Origin: Pedobacter frigoris
Lineage (GTDB): Bacteria > Bacteroidota > Bacteroidia > Sphingobacteriales > Sphingobacteriaceae
Direction: 5' to 3'
DNA: 64,000 nucleotides
Assembly: GCF_005116445.1 (NCBI RefSeq)
Contig: NZ_SWBQ01000006.1
Coordinates: 124,001 to 188,000, forward strand
Part shown: positions 18,836-28,400 of the stretch, one piece after another
Layout: every line of letters starts with the position of its first letter
Numbering within the stretch: the first letter of the stretch is position 1
The notes under the pieces: generated by a model
The model's database searches: none
Told to the model about the DNA's origin: nothing
Seen by the model: the letters and a program-made list of their open reading frames with translations, nothing else
Translations under genes and position numbers: made by a program

Positions 18836-20110
18836 ATGAAACTTGAAAATTACCACATAGAATCGCATAACAGTGAACTACTCGCCAGACATGAGCAAAG
18901 GCTTTCCTTTGTGAAATCAGAAGTAGCTGATGCAGAGTACATCATACAAAAACTGGTAGATTTTCAGATTGCCATTCCAAGCTGGGCTTTGGGGACCGGA
19001 GGCACCAGATTCGGACGCTTCTCATCAGGTGGTGAACCCAGGAATATTGAAGAAAAAATAGAAGACATAGGTTTGCTCCACAAGCTGAATGGCTCCAGCG
19101 GAGCAATATCATTGCATATTCCCTGGGATACCGTTGAAAATACAGCTGGTATCAAAGCATTGGCTGCTCAAAACGGCTTAAAATTTGACGCCATGAACTC
19201 CAATACCTTTCAGGATCAGCAGGGACAGGCACTAAGCTATAAATTTGGCTCGCTGCAGCATGTAGATAAAGCAGTGAGGCAACAGTCGATTAATCACAAT
19301 ATTGAAGTCATCAGACAGGGTGTGGAACTTGGTTCCAACGCCCTTACGGTTTGGCTGGCTGACGGTTCTTGTTTCCCTGGTCAGCTCAACTTCAGAAATG
19401 CCTTTCAAAATACACTGGAAAGCCTGACTGAAATTTATGCAGCATTGCCTGCCGACTGGAAAGTTTTTGTGGAGTATAAGGCTTTTGAACCCAATTTCTA
19501 TTCCACTACAGTTGGAGACTGGGGACAGTCGCTGCTGTATACCTCTAAACTGGGTCCAAAAGCCTTTACACTGGTCGACCTTGGTCATCACCTACCTAAT
19601 GCAAACATTGAACAGATTGTGGCACTGTTGCTAATGGAGGGGAAACTGGGCGGTTTCCATTTCAATGACTCGAAATATGGAGATGATGACCTGACAGCAG
19701 GAAGCATGAAACCTTATCAGTTGTTCCTTATCTTTAATGAACTGGTGGAGGGGATGGATGCCCGTGGAATGATCCATAAGGATGATGTGGCTTGGATGAT
19801 CGATGCATCACACAACGTGAAAGATCCCCTGGAAGACCTGCTTCAATCCGTTGAAGCCATCATGATTGCCTATGCGCAGGCACTTTCGGTAGATCGTAAG
19901 GCCTTACAGGAGGCGCAGGCTGTAAGCGACGTGGTGCGGTGTCAGGAAATTTTGCAACAAGCTTTCAGAACTGACCTTAGGGCATTGGTAGCGGAAGCAC
20001 GTTTGCGTGCTGGAGCTGCTTTGGCTCCAGTCGAGGTATTCAGAAAATATCAGATCAGAGCAGAGCTGATCAAAAATCGCGGGAACAAAACAGTAGCTAC
20101 CGGATTATAA
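18836..20110 (+). CDS. rhaI: L-rhamnose isomerase, RhaI type
   Basis: The 424-residue TIM-barrel sugar isomerase is cytoplasmic. Metal-site candidates are Glu213 (FVEYKAFEP), Asp248 (LVDLGHHLP), His275 and Asp278 (GGFHFNDSKYGDDD). The N-terminal SWALGTGGTRFGRF and the overall length match the RhaI group, which is distinct from the E. coli RhaA type. It converts L-rhamnose to L-rhamnulose with a divalent metal. It lies between rhaEW and the kinase gene, with a 2-nt gap to the latter, so the three are probably one operon. Confidence 0.9.
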   Translation: MKLENYHIESHNSELLARHEQRLSFVKSEVADAEYIIQKLVDFQIAIPSWALGTGGTRFGRFSSGGEPRNIEEKIEDIGLLHKLNGSSGAISLHIPWDTVENTAGIKALAAQNGLKFDAMNSNTFQDQQGQALSYKFGSLQHVDKAVRQQSINHNIEVIRQGVELGSNALTVWLADGSCFPGQLNFRNAFQNTLESLTEIYAALPADWKVFVEYKAFEPNFYSTTVGDWGQSLLYTSKLGPKAFTLVDLGHHLPNANIEQIVALLLMEGKLGGFHFNDSKYGDDDLTAGSMKPYQLFLIFNELVEGMDARGMIHKDDVAWMIDASHNVKDPLEDLLQSVEAIMIAYAQALSVDRKALQEAQAVSDVVRCQEILQQAFRTDLRALVAEARLRAGAALAPVEVFRKYQIRAELIKNRGNKTVATGL

Positions 20111-20112
20111 AA

Positions 20113-21459
20113 ATGGAAATCAAAAAGATTCCTGTAGTAGCGGTATTTGATGTGGGTAAGACCAATAAAAAGCTGTTTCTGTTTGATGAACGCTATAAGA
20201 TCGTTTTTGAAAGGTCAGCAAGGTTTACCGAAACGCTAGATGAGGACGGAGACCCTTGCGAAAACCTGGAAAGTCTAAGGCTTTCAGTCTTTGATTCCCT
20301 GCGTGAAGTATTCAGAAATCCGGAATTTGAAGTCAGGGCCATTAACTTTGCCACCTATGGAGCTAGTTTTGTCTGCATAGATGAAGAAGGGAAAGCCCTG
20401 GCACCTCTATATAATTACTTAAAGGCATATCCTGAAGCCCTAAAAAAGCAATTTTACGACACCTATGGTGGGGAAGAAGCTTTTTCTAATCTTACTGCTT
20501 CCCCTGTTTTGGGAAGCCTGAATTCAGGCATGCAGTTGTACCGAATCAAATATGAAAGGCCCGAATTGTTCAGACAGATCAGGTATGCACTCCATCTGCC
20601 ACAATACCTGAGTTACCTCATTTCAGGAAAAGCTTATTCTGATATCACCAGCATTGGATGTCATACCAATTTATGGGATTTTACAAAAAATAAATACCAT
20701 GATTGGGTTTATAGAGAAGGGATATCGGAGAAGCTGGCGCCTATCGTTCCTTCAGATACCGTAATGCCGGCTAATTTTCCAGGGAATAGCTATGCTGTAG
20801 GAGCCGGCCTTCACGACAGCTCATCGGCCCTGGTGCCTTACCTTGTGAGTTTTAATGAGCCCTTTATCTTGCTTTCTACAGGAACCTGGTGTATCAGTCT
20901 GAATCCTTTTAATGCGGCACCACTTACACCTGAAGAGTTAAAAAATGATTGTTTGTGCTATCTCCAATATGAAGGTAAACCAGTGAAGGCATCTCGTTTG
21001 TTCGCCGGGTACATTCACGAGCAACAGGTAAAACGTATTGCTTTGCATTTTCGAACAGATATGATCAGTTACCGTACATTCGCTTATGATCCCTCAATTG
21101 TGGCCGCCCTGAAAAATGAAGTGGTGATGGACTTCTCGGAAAGAGACCTTCAAAATTATCCTTCGGATTTAATTGCGTACCATCGGCTGATACTTGACTT
21201 GGTACATCAGCAATACATTTCTACCACAATGGTATTGAAGGACACCGGTGTAAAACGCATATTTGTAGACGGGGGATTTAGTAAAAACACCATATTTATG
21301 AATCTCCTGGCACGGGCCTTCCCCGGGCTCGAGGTTTTTGCTGCCCACATGGCGCAGGCCACAGCTGTAGGTTCGGCACTCGCTATTCACAAATCATGGA
21401 ATGCAAAGCCAATGCCTAATGACATTATTGATCTTAAATACTATGCCGCCAGCCGGTGA
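20113..21459 (+). CDS. rhaB: Rhamnulokinase-type FGGY carbohydrate kinase
   Basis: The 448-residue cytoplasmic kinase of the actin-like ATPase fold starts with VVAVFDVGKTNKKLFLFDE, a phosphate-1 type loop. Later regions GLHDSSSALVPYL, LLSTGTWCISLN and IFVDGGFSKNTIFMNLLA fit the FGGY nucleotide-binding and substrate regions. It would phosphorylate L-rhamnulose to L-rhamnulose-1-phosphate, the aldolase substrate. The start is 2 nt after the isomerase stop, so translation is probably coupled. Family membership is certain; substrate specificity is inferred from the operon. Confidence 0.9.
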   Translation: MEIKKIPVVAVFDVGKTNKKLFLFDERYKIVFERSARFTETLDEDGDPCENLESLRLSVFDSLREVFRNPEFEVRAINFATYGASFVCIDEEGKALAPLYNYLKAYPEALKKQFYDTYGGEEAFSNLTASPVLGSLNSGMQLYRIKYERPELFRQIRYALHLPQYLSYLISGKAYSDITSIGCHTNLWDFTKNKYHDWVYREGISEKLAPIVPSDTVMPANFPGNSYAVGAGLHDSSSALVPYLVSFNEPFILLSTGTWCISLNPFNAAPLTPEELKNDCLCYLQYEGKPVKASRLFAGYIHEQQVKRIALHFRTDMISYRTFAYDPSIVAALKNEVVMDFSERDLQNYPSDLIAYHRLILDLVHQQYISTTMVLKDTGVKRIFVDGGFSKNTIFMNLLARAFPGLEVFAAHMAQATAVGSALAIHKSWNAKPMPNDIIDLKYYAASR

Positions 21460-21566
21460 GTCAGGATGCATTCTATGAAAAATCTTGACATTTTTACCAA
21501 AATATAATATTAACATACAAAATATTAATTTATAGGAAATATTTGGTTTGTATTTTATCTTATAAG

Positions 21567-21574
21567 TATATTTG
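21567..21574 (+). promoter_or_regulatory. Putative -7 element TATATTTG
   Basis: TATATTTG matches TAnnTTTG. TTTG tetramers lie 16 nt (21547-21550) and 21 nt (21542-21545) upstream. It could drive the 21700 gene, although a large hairpin lies between. Confidence 0.45.
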
Positions 21575-21612
21575 ATAAAATTAAAAGTATGTATTAAGCC
21601 AATATTATACAT

Positions 21613-21647
21613 TACTAAACACTTCAAAATATTTGAAGTGTTTAGTA
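21613..21647 (+). terminator. Perfect 16-bp inverted repeat, possible terminator of the rhamnose operon
   Basis: TACTAAACACTTCAAA (21613-21628) and its exact reverse complement (21632-21647) flank a 3-nt loop. Only three T residues follow directly. The place, 154 nt after rhaB, suits a terminator, but the length and perfection of the stem and the weak T-run leave a protein-binding site or a 5' hairpin of the next gene as alternatives. Confidence 0.5.
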
Positions 21648-21699
21648 TTTAAGAATCCCTGTATCTTATTGGTTTGCCATCAAGTCAAACTGAATTTGT

Positions 21700-22140
21700 A
21701 TGAAAAGATCAAAGGTGCCAACACCATATATTCTAATAAAAGCAAATACCACCAGTAAATGGGACGAAGTTACATTCGCGATCATATGTGCTTCAGAAGA
21801 TTGGAAAGTGTTGATGAGCCAACGCTTAGAAGTAATCAATCAATTTAAAGCAAACCGGGATTTTTACTGTCATGTTTATTGGGATGCCCCATTGGGGTAT
21901 TATGTAGGTACTATGCCAACCAATCTGCTCGAGAAAATCCTTCGGCGTCATGAGGATTATATTTTCGTTACACTGGAACCTGGAGAAGAAACAGCACTGA
22001 CTAAGCCAATCAACAAGCTCGATGTACACCAGCTGTTCATTACCAAGAATGGAATAGCACATTACAAAGCCTATGGTAAGTATACTGGAGAGGAGTTCCG
22101 GACAGAAGAATTCAACCTGAGCAGGCTCGTTAATCACTAG
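21700..22140 (+). CDS. Hypothetical protein, 146 residues
   Basis: This is a soluble protein with no signal peptide or membrane segment. The sequence is rich in aromatic residues and has a mixed alpha/beta pattern (TFAIICASEDW, FYCHVYWDAPLGYYVG, YIFVTLEPGEE). I do not recognise a family. The next gene, a small secreted protein, starts 20 nt downstream, so the two may be co-expressed. The upstream gap holds a possible -7 box and a long hairpin. Confidence 0.6.
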   Translation: MKRSKVPTPYILIKANTTSKWDEVTFAIICASEDWKVLMSQRLEVINQFKANRDFYCHVYWDAPLGYYVGTMPTNLLEKILRRHEDYIFVTLEPGEETALTKPINKLDVHQLFITKNGIAHYKAYGKYTGEEFRTEEFNLSRLVNH

Positions 22141-22160
22141 CAACAAATCTCATCTTGGAT

Positions 22161-22610
22161 ATGAACAAAATGATACAATTGGTCTTAATGCTTGCATTGT
22201 GTCTGAACTTCTGTTTCGGTCAGGTTAGGAAAAATTCTCCTCCGCCCTCAACTACCCGGACTTACGTTTATTCTTTCAGGGATTATAAATCGGGCTACAA
22301 GATGGGGTATCGCCTCAGCAGGGATGAGGTTTTGAAAGGAAGAATCATTGCGGTTAGCAACCATACGATCGCTCAGCTTTTTGCGCTTGCCTTAAGATTA
22401 GAAAATCAGAAGCAGATCGCTATTGAGGTACGTGAGCCTGAGAAACTAAAGAGGAAATATTGTTATAAACTAGTAGTTCCTTATCATCATCAGGATGATT
22501 TTTATATACTGATGCTAAAAAGTTTGAATGATGAGTTTCCGGAATATGATGTGAAAAAGGAACTGAGGGACAAAAAATATTTTATGGTAATCAGGGATAA
22601 AATCTATTAA
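22161..22610 (+). CDS. Hypothetical secreted protein, about 149 residues
   Basis: ATG 22161 is preferred over a TTG 6 nt earlier because it begins a normal signal peptide (MNKMIQLVLMLALCLNFCFG, then Q). The mature part is basic and contains an alpha/beta stretch (HTIAQLFALALRLENQKQIAIEV, YKLVVPYHHQDDFYILMLKSL). This loosely resembles the periplasmic STN-like modules of Bacteroidota, but I cannot assign it. It lies just after the 146-residue hypothetical gene. Confidence 0.6.
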   Translation: MNKMIQLVLMLALCLNFCFGQVRKNSPPPSTTRTYVYSFRDYKSGYKMGYRLSRDEVLKGRIIAVSNHTIAQLFALALRLENQKQIAIEVREPEKLKRKYCYKLVVPYHHQDDFYILMLKSLNDEFPEYDVKKELRDKKYFMVIRDKIY

Positions 22611-22713
22611 ATGAGCCATGTACAATTAGATTATTATTCCAGGTGTTATAATGCTTTTTCAATCCTTCCCATTTTACAATCCATAAGCCGTCTTTAGGAA
22701 AATCAGAAGTTTA

Positions 22714-22752
22714 TAAAAAAACAGTCAGATCTGATAAAGACCTGACTGTTTT
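22714..22752 (-). terminator. Terminator of the tRNA-Arg gene
   Basis: On the minus strand, AAAACAGTCAG and CTGACTGTTTT form a stem followed by T residues, just beyond the tRNA 3' end. On the plus strand the same hairpin could also end the 22161 transcript. Confidence 0.8.
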
Positions 22753-22755
22753 ATG

Positions 22756-22827
22756 TGTCCCCGACGAGATTCGAACTCATATCGTTGGTACCGGAAACCA
22801 AAATTCTATCCATTGAACTACGGAGAC
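22756..22827 (-). tRNA. tRNA-Arg (anticodon CCG)
   Basis: The 72-nt minus-strand cloverleaf has acceptor GTCTCCG/CGGGGAC (one T:G pair) with discriminator A, D stem GTTC/GAAT, anticodon stem TTGGT/ACCAA with loop TTCCGGT (anticodon CCG, reads CGG), variable loop CGAT, and T arm ATGAG-TTCGAAT-CTCGT. No CCA is encoded. A TATTTTTG -7-like box on the minus strand lies at 22848-22855. Confidence 0.93.
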
Positions 22828-23011
22828 AATTGTTTTTCGAGCGCATGCAAAAATAGGAAACAAATCTGGATAATAAAACCGTATGGAATTTATAAAGTAG
22901 AACAGTTAAAAAAAACGATAATATTCTATTTAAATGCCCAGTTTTTTAAAAATAAAAAGGCATTTTTGCAGGAATAAGGCAATAAGGTCATGTAAAGAAA
23001 TCCCCCGGCAT

Positions 23012-24382
23012 ATGGAAGAAATGGTTGTTGAAGAAATCGAAAAGCTATTAGAGCTTGAAGATGATGCGCAATTAAAAGCTTATCTCGACGATCTGAATAT
23101 CTCAGACGTAGAGCATCTGATAGACGAACTTCCCCAACACGCCGTTAAATTCATCGATACACTTTCTGTAAAAAGGGCAGTTAACGTATTCAGGATTCTG
23201 GATTTTCCTACCCAAGAGCGAATCATCAAGAAACTTTCAGGAAATAAGCTTGCCGAACTGATCAACCTGCTTCCTCCCGATGACCGTACTTCATTGTTCA
23301 GTGAACTGAAGGGGGATGCCGTTAAAAAGCTGATCATTCTTTTGCCGGCCAAAGACAGGGTGGAGGCATTATCATTATTGGGTTATCAGGAAGACAGTGT
23401 GGGCAGGTTGATGACACCTGACTATGTTGCCGTAAAAAAAGACTGGACGGTAACACGAGTACTTTCTCACATCAGAAGGTATGGGAAAAACTCCGAAACC
23501 ATCGATGTGATCTATGTGATTGATAAAGAAGGAGTCTTGCTGGATGACATCAGGATCAGGGAAATCCTCCTGGCAGATCCTGATGCAAAGATTGGAGAAC
23601 TAACCGACCACCGTTTGATCTCGCTCAAAGTAGCCGACCCTCAGGAAGAGGCCATCAATGTGTTCAGGATGAACAACAGGGTAGCGCTGCCTGTAGTAGA
23701 TGATAATAATGTGCTGTTAGGTATAGTAACGGTAGATGACATTCTATGGATTGCCAACGAAGAATATACCGAAGATATTCATAAGATAGGGGGTACCCAG
23801 GCGCTGGATGAGCCCTATCTTGATGTGCCGGTTTTTGAACTGTATAAGAAACGTGTGGTATGGCTGATCGTACTTTTCTTTGGGGAGCTGCTGACTATTT
23901 TCGCCATGTCCAATTTTGAAAGCCAGATAGAAAAAGTAGTGATCCTGGCTACGTTCATCCCATTGATCATTTCGAGCGGCGGGAATAGTGGTTCTCAAGC
24001 TGCGACGCTGATTATTCAGGCCATGGCATTGGGCGAAATCACGATTAAAGATTGGTGGCGGGTAATGCGGAGGGAGATTTTTTCGGGTATTTTCCTGGGA
24101 ACTACTTTATGTCTGCTGAGTTTTTCTGTGATCATTTGCTGGCAACTCATTTCGGGGTCGCTGGAAGAGCCGACACGGATAGCTCTTGTAGTAGGTTGTT
24201 CGCTGGTGGGTGTTGTACTTTGGGGCACATTGATGGGATCGATGCTTCCCTTACTGTTGAAGAAGCTGGGAGCTGACCCTGCTGTGTCATCTACGCCCTT
24301 TGTTGCCACACTTGTAGACGTAACCGGGTTAATCATCTATTTCTCTATGGCATTGCTGTTTTTAAAAGGCGTATTGCTTTAG
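23012..24382 (+). CDS. mgtE: Magnesium transporter MgtE
   Basis: The protein has about 456 residues. ATG 23012 is chosen because the MgtE N-terminal superhelical domain starts right after it (MEEMVVEEIEKLLELEDDAQL); an open frame extends further upstream without family features. The layout is an N domain to about residue 125, a CBS-domain pair at about 130-255 (GRLMTPDYVAVKKDWTV, NRVALPVVDDNNVLLGIVTVDDI), a connecting helix and five membrane segments with SSGGNSGSQAATLIIQ, the conserved Mg pore region. It is a Mg2+-gated channel/transporter of the inner membrane. The next gene starts 53 nt later. Confidence 0.95.
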   Translation: MEEMVVEEIEKLLELEDDAQLKAYLDDLNISDVEHLIDELPQHAVKFIDTLSVKRAVNVFRILDFPTQERIIKKLSGNKLAELINLLPPDDRTSLFSELKGDAVKKLIILLPAKDRVEALSLLGYQEDSVGRLMTPDYVAVKKDWTVTRVLSHIRRYGKNSETIDVIYVIDKEGVLLDDIRIREILLADPDAKIGELTDHRLISLKVADPQEEAINVFRMNNRVALPVVDDNNVLLGIVTVDDILWIANEEYTEDIHKIGGTQALDEPYLDVPVFELYKKRVVWLIVLFFGELLTIFAMSNFESQIEKVVILATFIPLIISSGGNSGSQAATLIIQAMALGEITIKDWWRVMRREIFSGIFLGTTLCLLSFSVIICWQLISGSLEEPTRIALVVGCSLVGVVLWGTLMGSMLPLLLKKLGADPAVSSTPFVATLVDVTGLIIYFSMALLFLKGVLL

Positions 24383-24435
24383 TCTACCTTTCCTGATATT
24401 TAAAGTCGTAGTTTTACTTTTATAAAGTCGACCAT

Positions 24436-24699
24436 ATGTTTAGTATTTTAATTAACACCATAGGCTGGCTGGGAGTAATTTTGTGTACTCTTGGTTATTT
24501 ATTGTTGAGCATGAAAGTGATCAAGGCGGAATCACTTAGCTTTCAGCTTTTGAATATTGTTGGCGGATTGTGCCTGGTAGCTACAGCACTGGAGACCCGT
24601 GATCTGCCCAACGCTGCAGCCAACCTGCTGTGGATGTTTATCGGTGTTTATTCACTTTCCCGTCATTTCCGAGACAAGCGTAAGGTCAGTAAGCAGTAG
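24436..24699 (+). CDS. Small membrane protein, CBU_0592-like
   Basis: The 87-residue protein has three hydrophobic segments (INTIGWLGVILCTLGYLLLS, LLNIVGGLCLVATALE, ANLLWMFIGVYSLS). The pattern IGWxG...LGYLLLS...LNIVGG...LW resembles the small CBU_0592-type membrane family of unknown function. Its last 48 nt overlap the convergent tetR gene. It sits 53 nt after mgtE and may share its transcript. Confidence 0.75.
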   Translation: MFSILINTIGWLGVILCTLGYLLLSMKVIKAESLSFQLLNIVGGLCLVATALETRDLPNAAANLLWMFIGVYSLSRHFRDKRKVSKQ

Positions 24700-25293
24700 C
24701 GGCTCTATTCCTAAAATCTGGTATGCCTTATTCTTATAATAATGCAACCTTTCAGCATATGCTTTTTTATCGCTCTCCAGCGAAAGGTAAAAATAAGCAC
24801 CATCTACCAATACAAAGATCAGATCCGCTGCGGTTTTAGGGTCCTCCACTTTCGTAAACTCCTTCTCATTACACCGTTCTATCATTGAAGTAAGCGCAAA
24901 GCGGAGAGAATCTAATATCGACTTGTATTTTTCTTTGATCTTTTTTTCTCTGAATGCTAAAGCATAAAAAGTGTAGAATAAACCGTCATCAAAAAGCAGG
25001 TTCCATTTTTTAGAGAAAAGCATTTCGATGGTTTTTTGCAGATCCGAAAGCGTCACACCCTCTTTGTCTTTAATGGTATAGATCAATAAATACCGTTCGA
25101 GGATATAATCGATTAAACCATAGGTAAGGTCTTCTTTTGTTTCAAAGTAATGTATAATGAGACTCGGATTGATGTCCATTACTTTGGCTATTTTGGCGAT
25201 TGAGGTATTCTCATAGCCTTCCTTCTTAGCAACCTTGTAAAATATCTTTATAATTTCTAGCTGTCTTGCCCCCTTAAGGCTTTTTCTACCCAT
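24652..25293 (-). CDS. TetR-family transcriptional regulator
   Basis: The 213-residue protein has an N-terminal TetR helix-turn-helix (IIKIFYKVAKKEGYENTSIAKIAKVMDINPSLIIHYFETKEDL) and a helical ligand/dimer domain. It is divergent from the SusC/SusD/phosphoesterase operon, with a 191-nt gap containing the dyad ATTGAA-N6-TTCAAT. It is therefore a good candidate to regulate that operon and itself. Its 3' end overlaps the convergent small membrane gene by 48 nt. The ligand is unknown. Confidence 0.93.
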   Translation of the reverse strand: MGRKSLKGARQLEIIKIFYKVAKKEGYENTSIAKIAKVMDINPSLIIHYFETKEDLTYGLIDYILERYLLIYTIKDKEGVTLSDLQKTIEMLFSKKWNLLFDDGLFYTFYALAFREKKIKEKYKSILDSLRFALTSMIERCNEKEFTKVEDPKTAADLIFVLVDGAYFYLSLESDKKAYAERLHYYKNKAYQILGIEPLLLTDLTLVSEMTGK

Positions 25294-25358
25294 GTTAAAA
25301 TTTCTGAATCATCCAAACTACTCAAAAGTAATGTTATTTTACAAATTTATTTTTATAG

Positions 25359-25376
25359 ATTGAATGTATGTTCAAT
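25359..25376. promoter_or_regulatory. Candidate TetR operator
   Basis: A perfect dyad, ATTGAA (25359-25364), 6 nt, TTCAAT (25371-25376), lies in the divergent gap between tetR and susC, 66 nt upstream of the tetR start. Its size suits a TetR dimer site. The regulator assignment is an inference from position. Confidence 0.55.
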
Positions 25377-25484
25377 TAATTTATTAATTTAGTTCTAACC
25401 TAATATTAATATTGTACCTAGAACTTAGCACCGTCTAAACAGTATTGTATACCAAACCAAATAAAACCTAATCTTAATTCAATT

Positions 25485-28400
25485 ATGAAAAAAAAGCTAC
25501 TAATGATTTGTCTCATGCTTTTTGCGGCAAAGGGTTTTGCTCAGAACATCACCGTAAAGGGTGAAGTTTCGGACGTTGATACCAAGGGGCCAATTCCGTC
25601 AGTTAACGTGAGTGTTAAGGGTACAACCCTGCACACGGCAACAAATTCAAATGGTATTTACACCCTGGCAAATGTTAGCCCAAAGGCTATTCTTGTTTTT
25701 TCCTACATCGGTTATAAGCCACAGGAAATTAACCTGGATGGTAAAACACAATTAAACGTAACCTTAACCCCTGACTTTGGTGATCTTAACGAAGTTGTTG
25801 TAGTTGGTTTCGGAACGAAAAAGAAAATTAATATTGCAGGAGCAATAGATCAGATTTCTGGAAAGGAACTGGAATCCAGGCCGGTTGCCAATGTGATGCA
25901 GGGATTGCAGGGTATCAGTCCGGGATTAAACATCAGATACGGCGGCGGATCTCCGGGCTCAGTACCCGTGATCAATATACGCGGCTTTACTTCTATTAAT
26001 GGTGGAGCGCCGTTAGTGGTTATTGATGGAATTCCAGCGACCAGCAACGATGACATGTTGAGGTTAAATCCTTCAGATATTTCATCGTTTACGGTATTGC
26101 GTGACGCAGCTTCGGCGGCCATTTATGGAGCAAGGGCAGCTTTTGGAGTGATACTGATCACCACCAAACAAGGTGCATCTGGCAGACAAACTATTAGTTA
26201 CAATGCTTTTACGTCATGGGGTAAACCTACGGTATTGCCAAAGCCAGTTACAGATCCTTATATATTCTCCAGGGTTTTGGAAACTTCGACTGATAATACG
26301 CCATGGGATTATGTAAACTATTCCGATGAGCATTACAAATGGGCTAAGGAAAGATCAGATAATCCATCCATTGCGGATACCAGGCTTGATCCTGCAGACC
26401 CAAAAAGATGGGCTTACATGGGGAGTAATGATTGGTATGGCTATTTTTTTAATGATGCAAGTGTATCTCAAAACCATACATTGTCTTTGTCAGGAGGTGC
26501 TTTGTTAAACAATACCCCGCTTACCTATTATCTCTCTGCGGATTACGCAAAAGAAAATGGGTTGAATAAGCTTGCTCCTGATTTCTGGGACAGATACGGA
26601 CTGCGGTCAAGAGTGGGCTTTTCTCCTTTGAGCTGGCTTAAGGTAGACAATAACCTTAATATTTATGAAACTAAAAGGTCGCTGCCCAATACCAGTATAA
26701 CCGATCTTTATTACCTGAGACCAACTGACGTTGCTAAGAATCCTGATGGATCCTGGGCAAATACGGATGCAGGCAGGCTTGCAGCTCGATTGGTAGATGG
26801 TGGTGGCAATCTTCAGAACATGTTCGGCTTTCATAATATCACGGGTGCTGTAGCTACTTTTCTTAATGGAGACCTTCAGGTAAACGGTGATGCTTCTTTT
26901 AAACGTGAATTGTGGAAGTATCACAATGACTCGAAAAAGTACAAAATAGGATACGGCCCTGGAGATATCAGGGAAGAGGGCGGTAACGGCTACGTAAGTG
27001 AAAGCAATGGTTATCTATATAATAATGCTTTCAACTTGTATACTACGTACAAAAAGACTTTGGGAGACCATTCTCTAAGCGCGATGGTCGGATTTAATAG
27101 TGAAAATTATAATTATTCAACTGTAAATGCGCAAAGGGATGTGTTGATTTCATCTTCACTACCTTATCTGGGATTAACTACGGGAGAAGCGAAAATAGGT
27201 ACATCTTACCAGTCGTACGCAACCAACAGTGTATTCAGCAGGTTAAACTACACCTATAAAAATCGTTATATTTTAGAAGGTACAGGACGTTATGATGGCT
27301 CATCTCGTTTTCCTACAGAAAGGAGATGGGGCTTTTTTCCATCGGCGTCATTAGCCTGGATAGCAAGTTCAGAGGAGTTCTTTAAACCACTTGCACCTGT
27401 GCTTTCAACCTTCAAGTTAAGAGCTTCCTATGGTGATCTGGGTAACCAGAACGTAGGAAATTTCGCCTATATTCAAACATTACCGGCTGGTCCTTCAAGT
27501 TATTTAATAGATGGAGCTCAGCGTCAGATCATCACCGGCGCGCCACAATTGTTCATCAATCCGGAAACCTATACCTGGGAAAAAGTGTCAACACTCAATA
27601 TGGGTACTGATATTGGTTTGCTAAATGATAAATTCCAGATCGCTTTCGATTATTTTATCCGCGATACAAAAGGTATGCTGACTGGCGGACAAGAATTGCC
27701 GGGAGTACTGGGGACTACTGTACCTGCTCAAAATGCTGCAGACCTTAGAACCAGGGGATGGGAATTGTCGGTGACCTATAAAGACAGGTTTGACATTGGG
27801 TCTAAACCATTTAATTTTCAGACGAAGATATTTCTCTCTGATTCCCGCTCAAAGATCACCAAATATAAAAATGAACAAAACTTGTTCTCCTCATATCGCG
27901 TAAAACAAACGCTCGGAGAAATCTGGGGACTGGAAAATGATGGATTGTTCAAGAGTAAGGCAGAAATAGATGCCTTAGATGAATCAAGCCTTATACCATG
28001 GGGTGCGCTGGATATCATAAACGGTTGGCCAAAATACAAAGATCTTGATGGAAATAAAAAGATAGAGCGGGGATTAAGTTCAGATAATCCTAAGGACCTT
28101 AAGGTTATTGGTAACAGTACTGACCGCTATAGCATCGGTGCTAACCTGAATATGGACTGGAATGGTTTTGACCTTTCTGTATTCCTTCAGGGTGTATTGA
28201 AAAGAGATTTTTATCCGCATCACTACTTATTCTGGGGTCCGTATCAGCAGCCTTATGCCAACGTGTATCCGTGGAACCTGGACTATTACAGAGCAGCTGC
28301 TGACTCTCCGGAGCAAAGGGCAAAACATTCTGCTTCGTATATCGCCGCAGGACTGGCTGATGCAAATCCTAATTCTTATTATCCTGTGTTACAGTCATGG

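Noticed and set aside
22934-23011. N-terminal extension of MgtE
   Set aside because: It is Lys/Cys/Arg-rich without family similarity, and ATG 23012 matches the family N-terminus.
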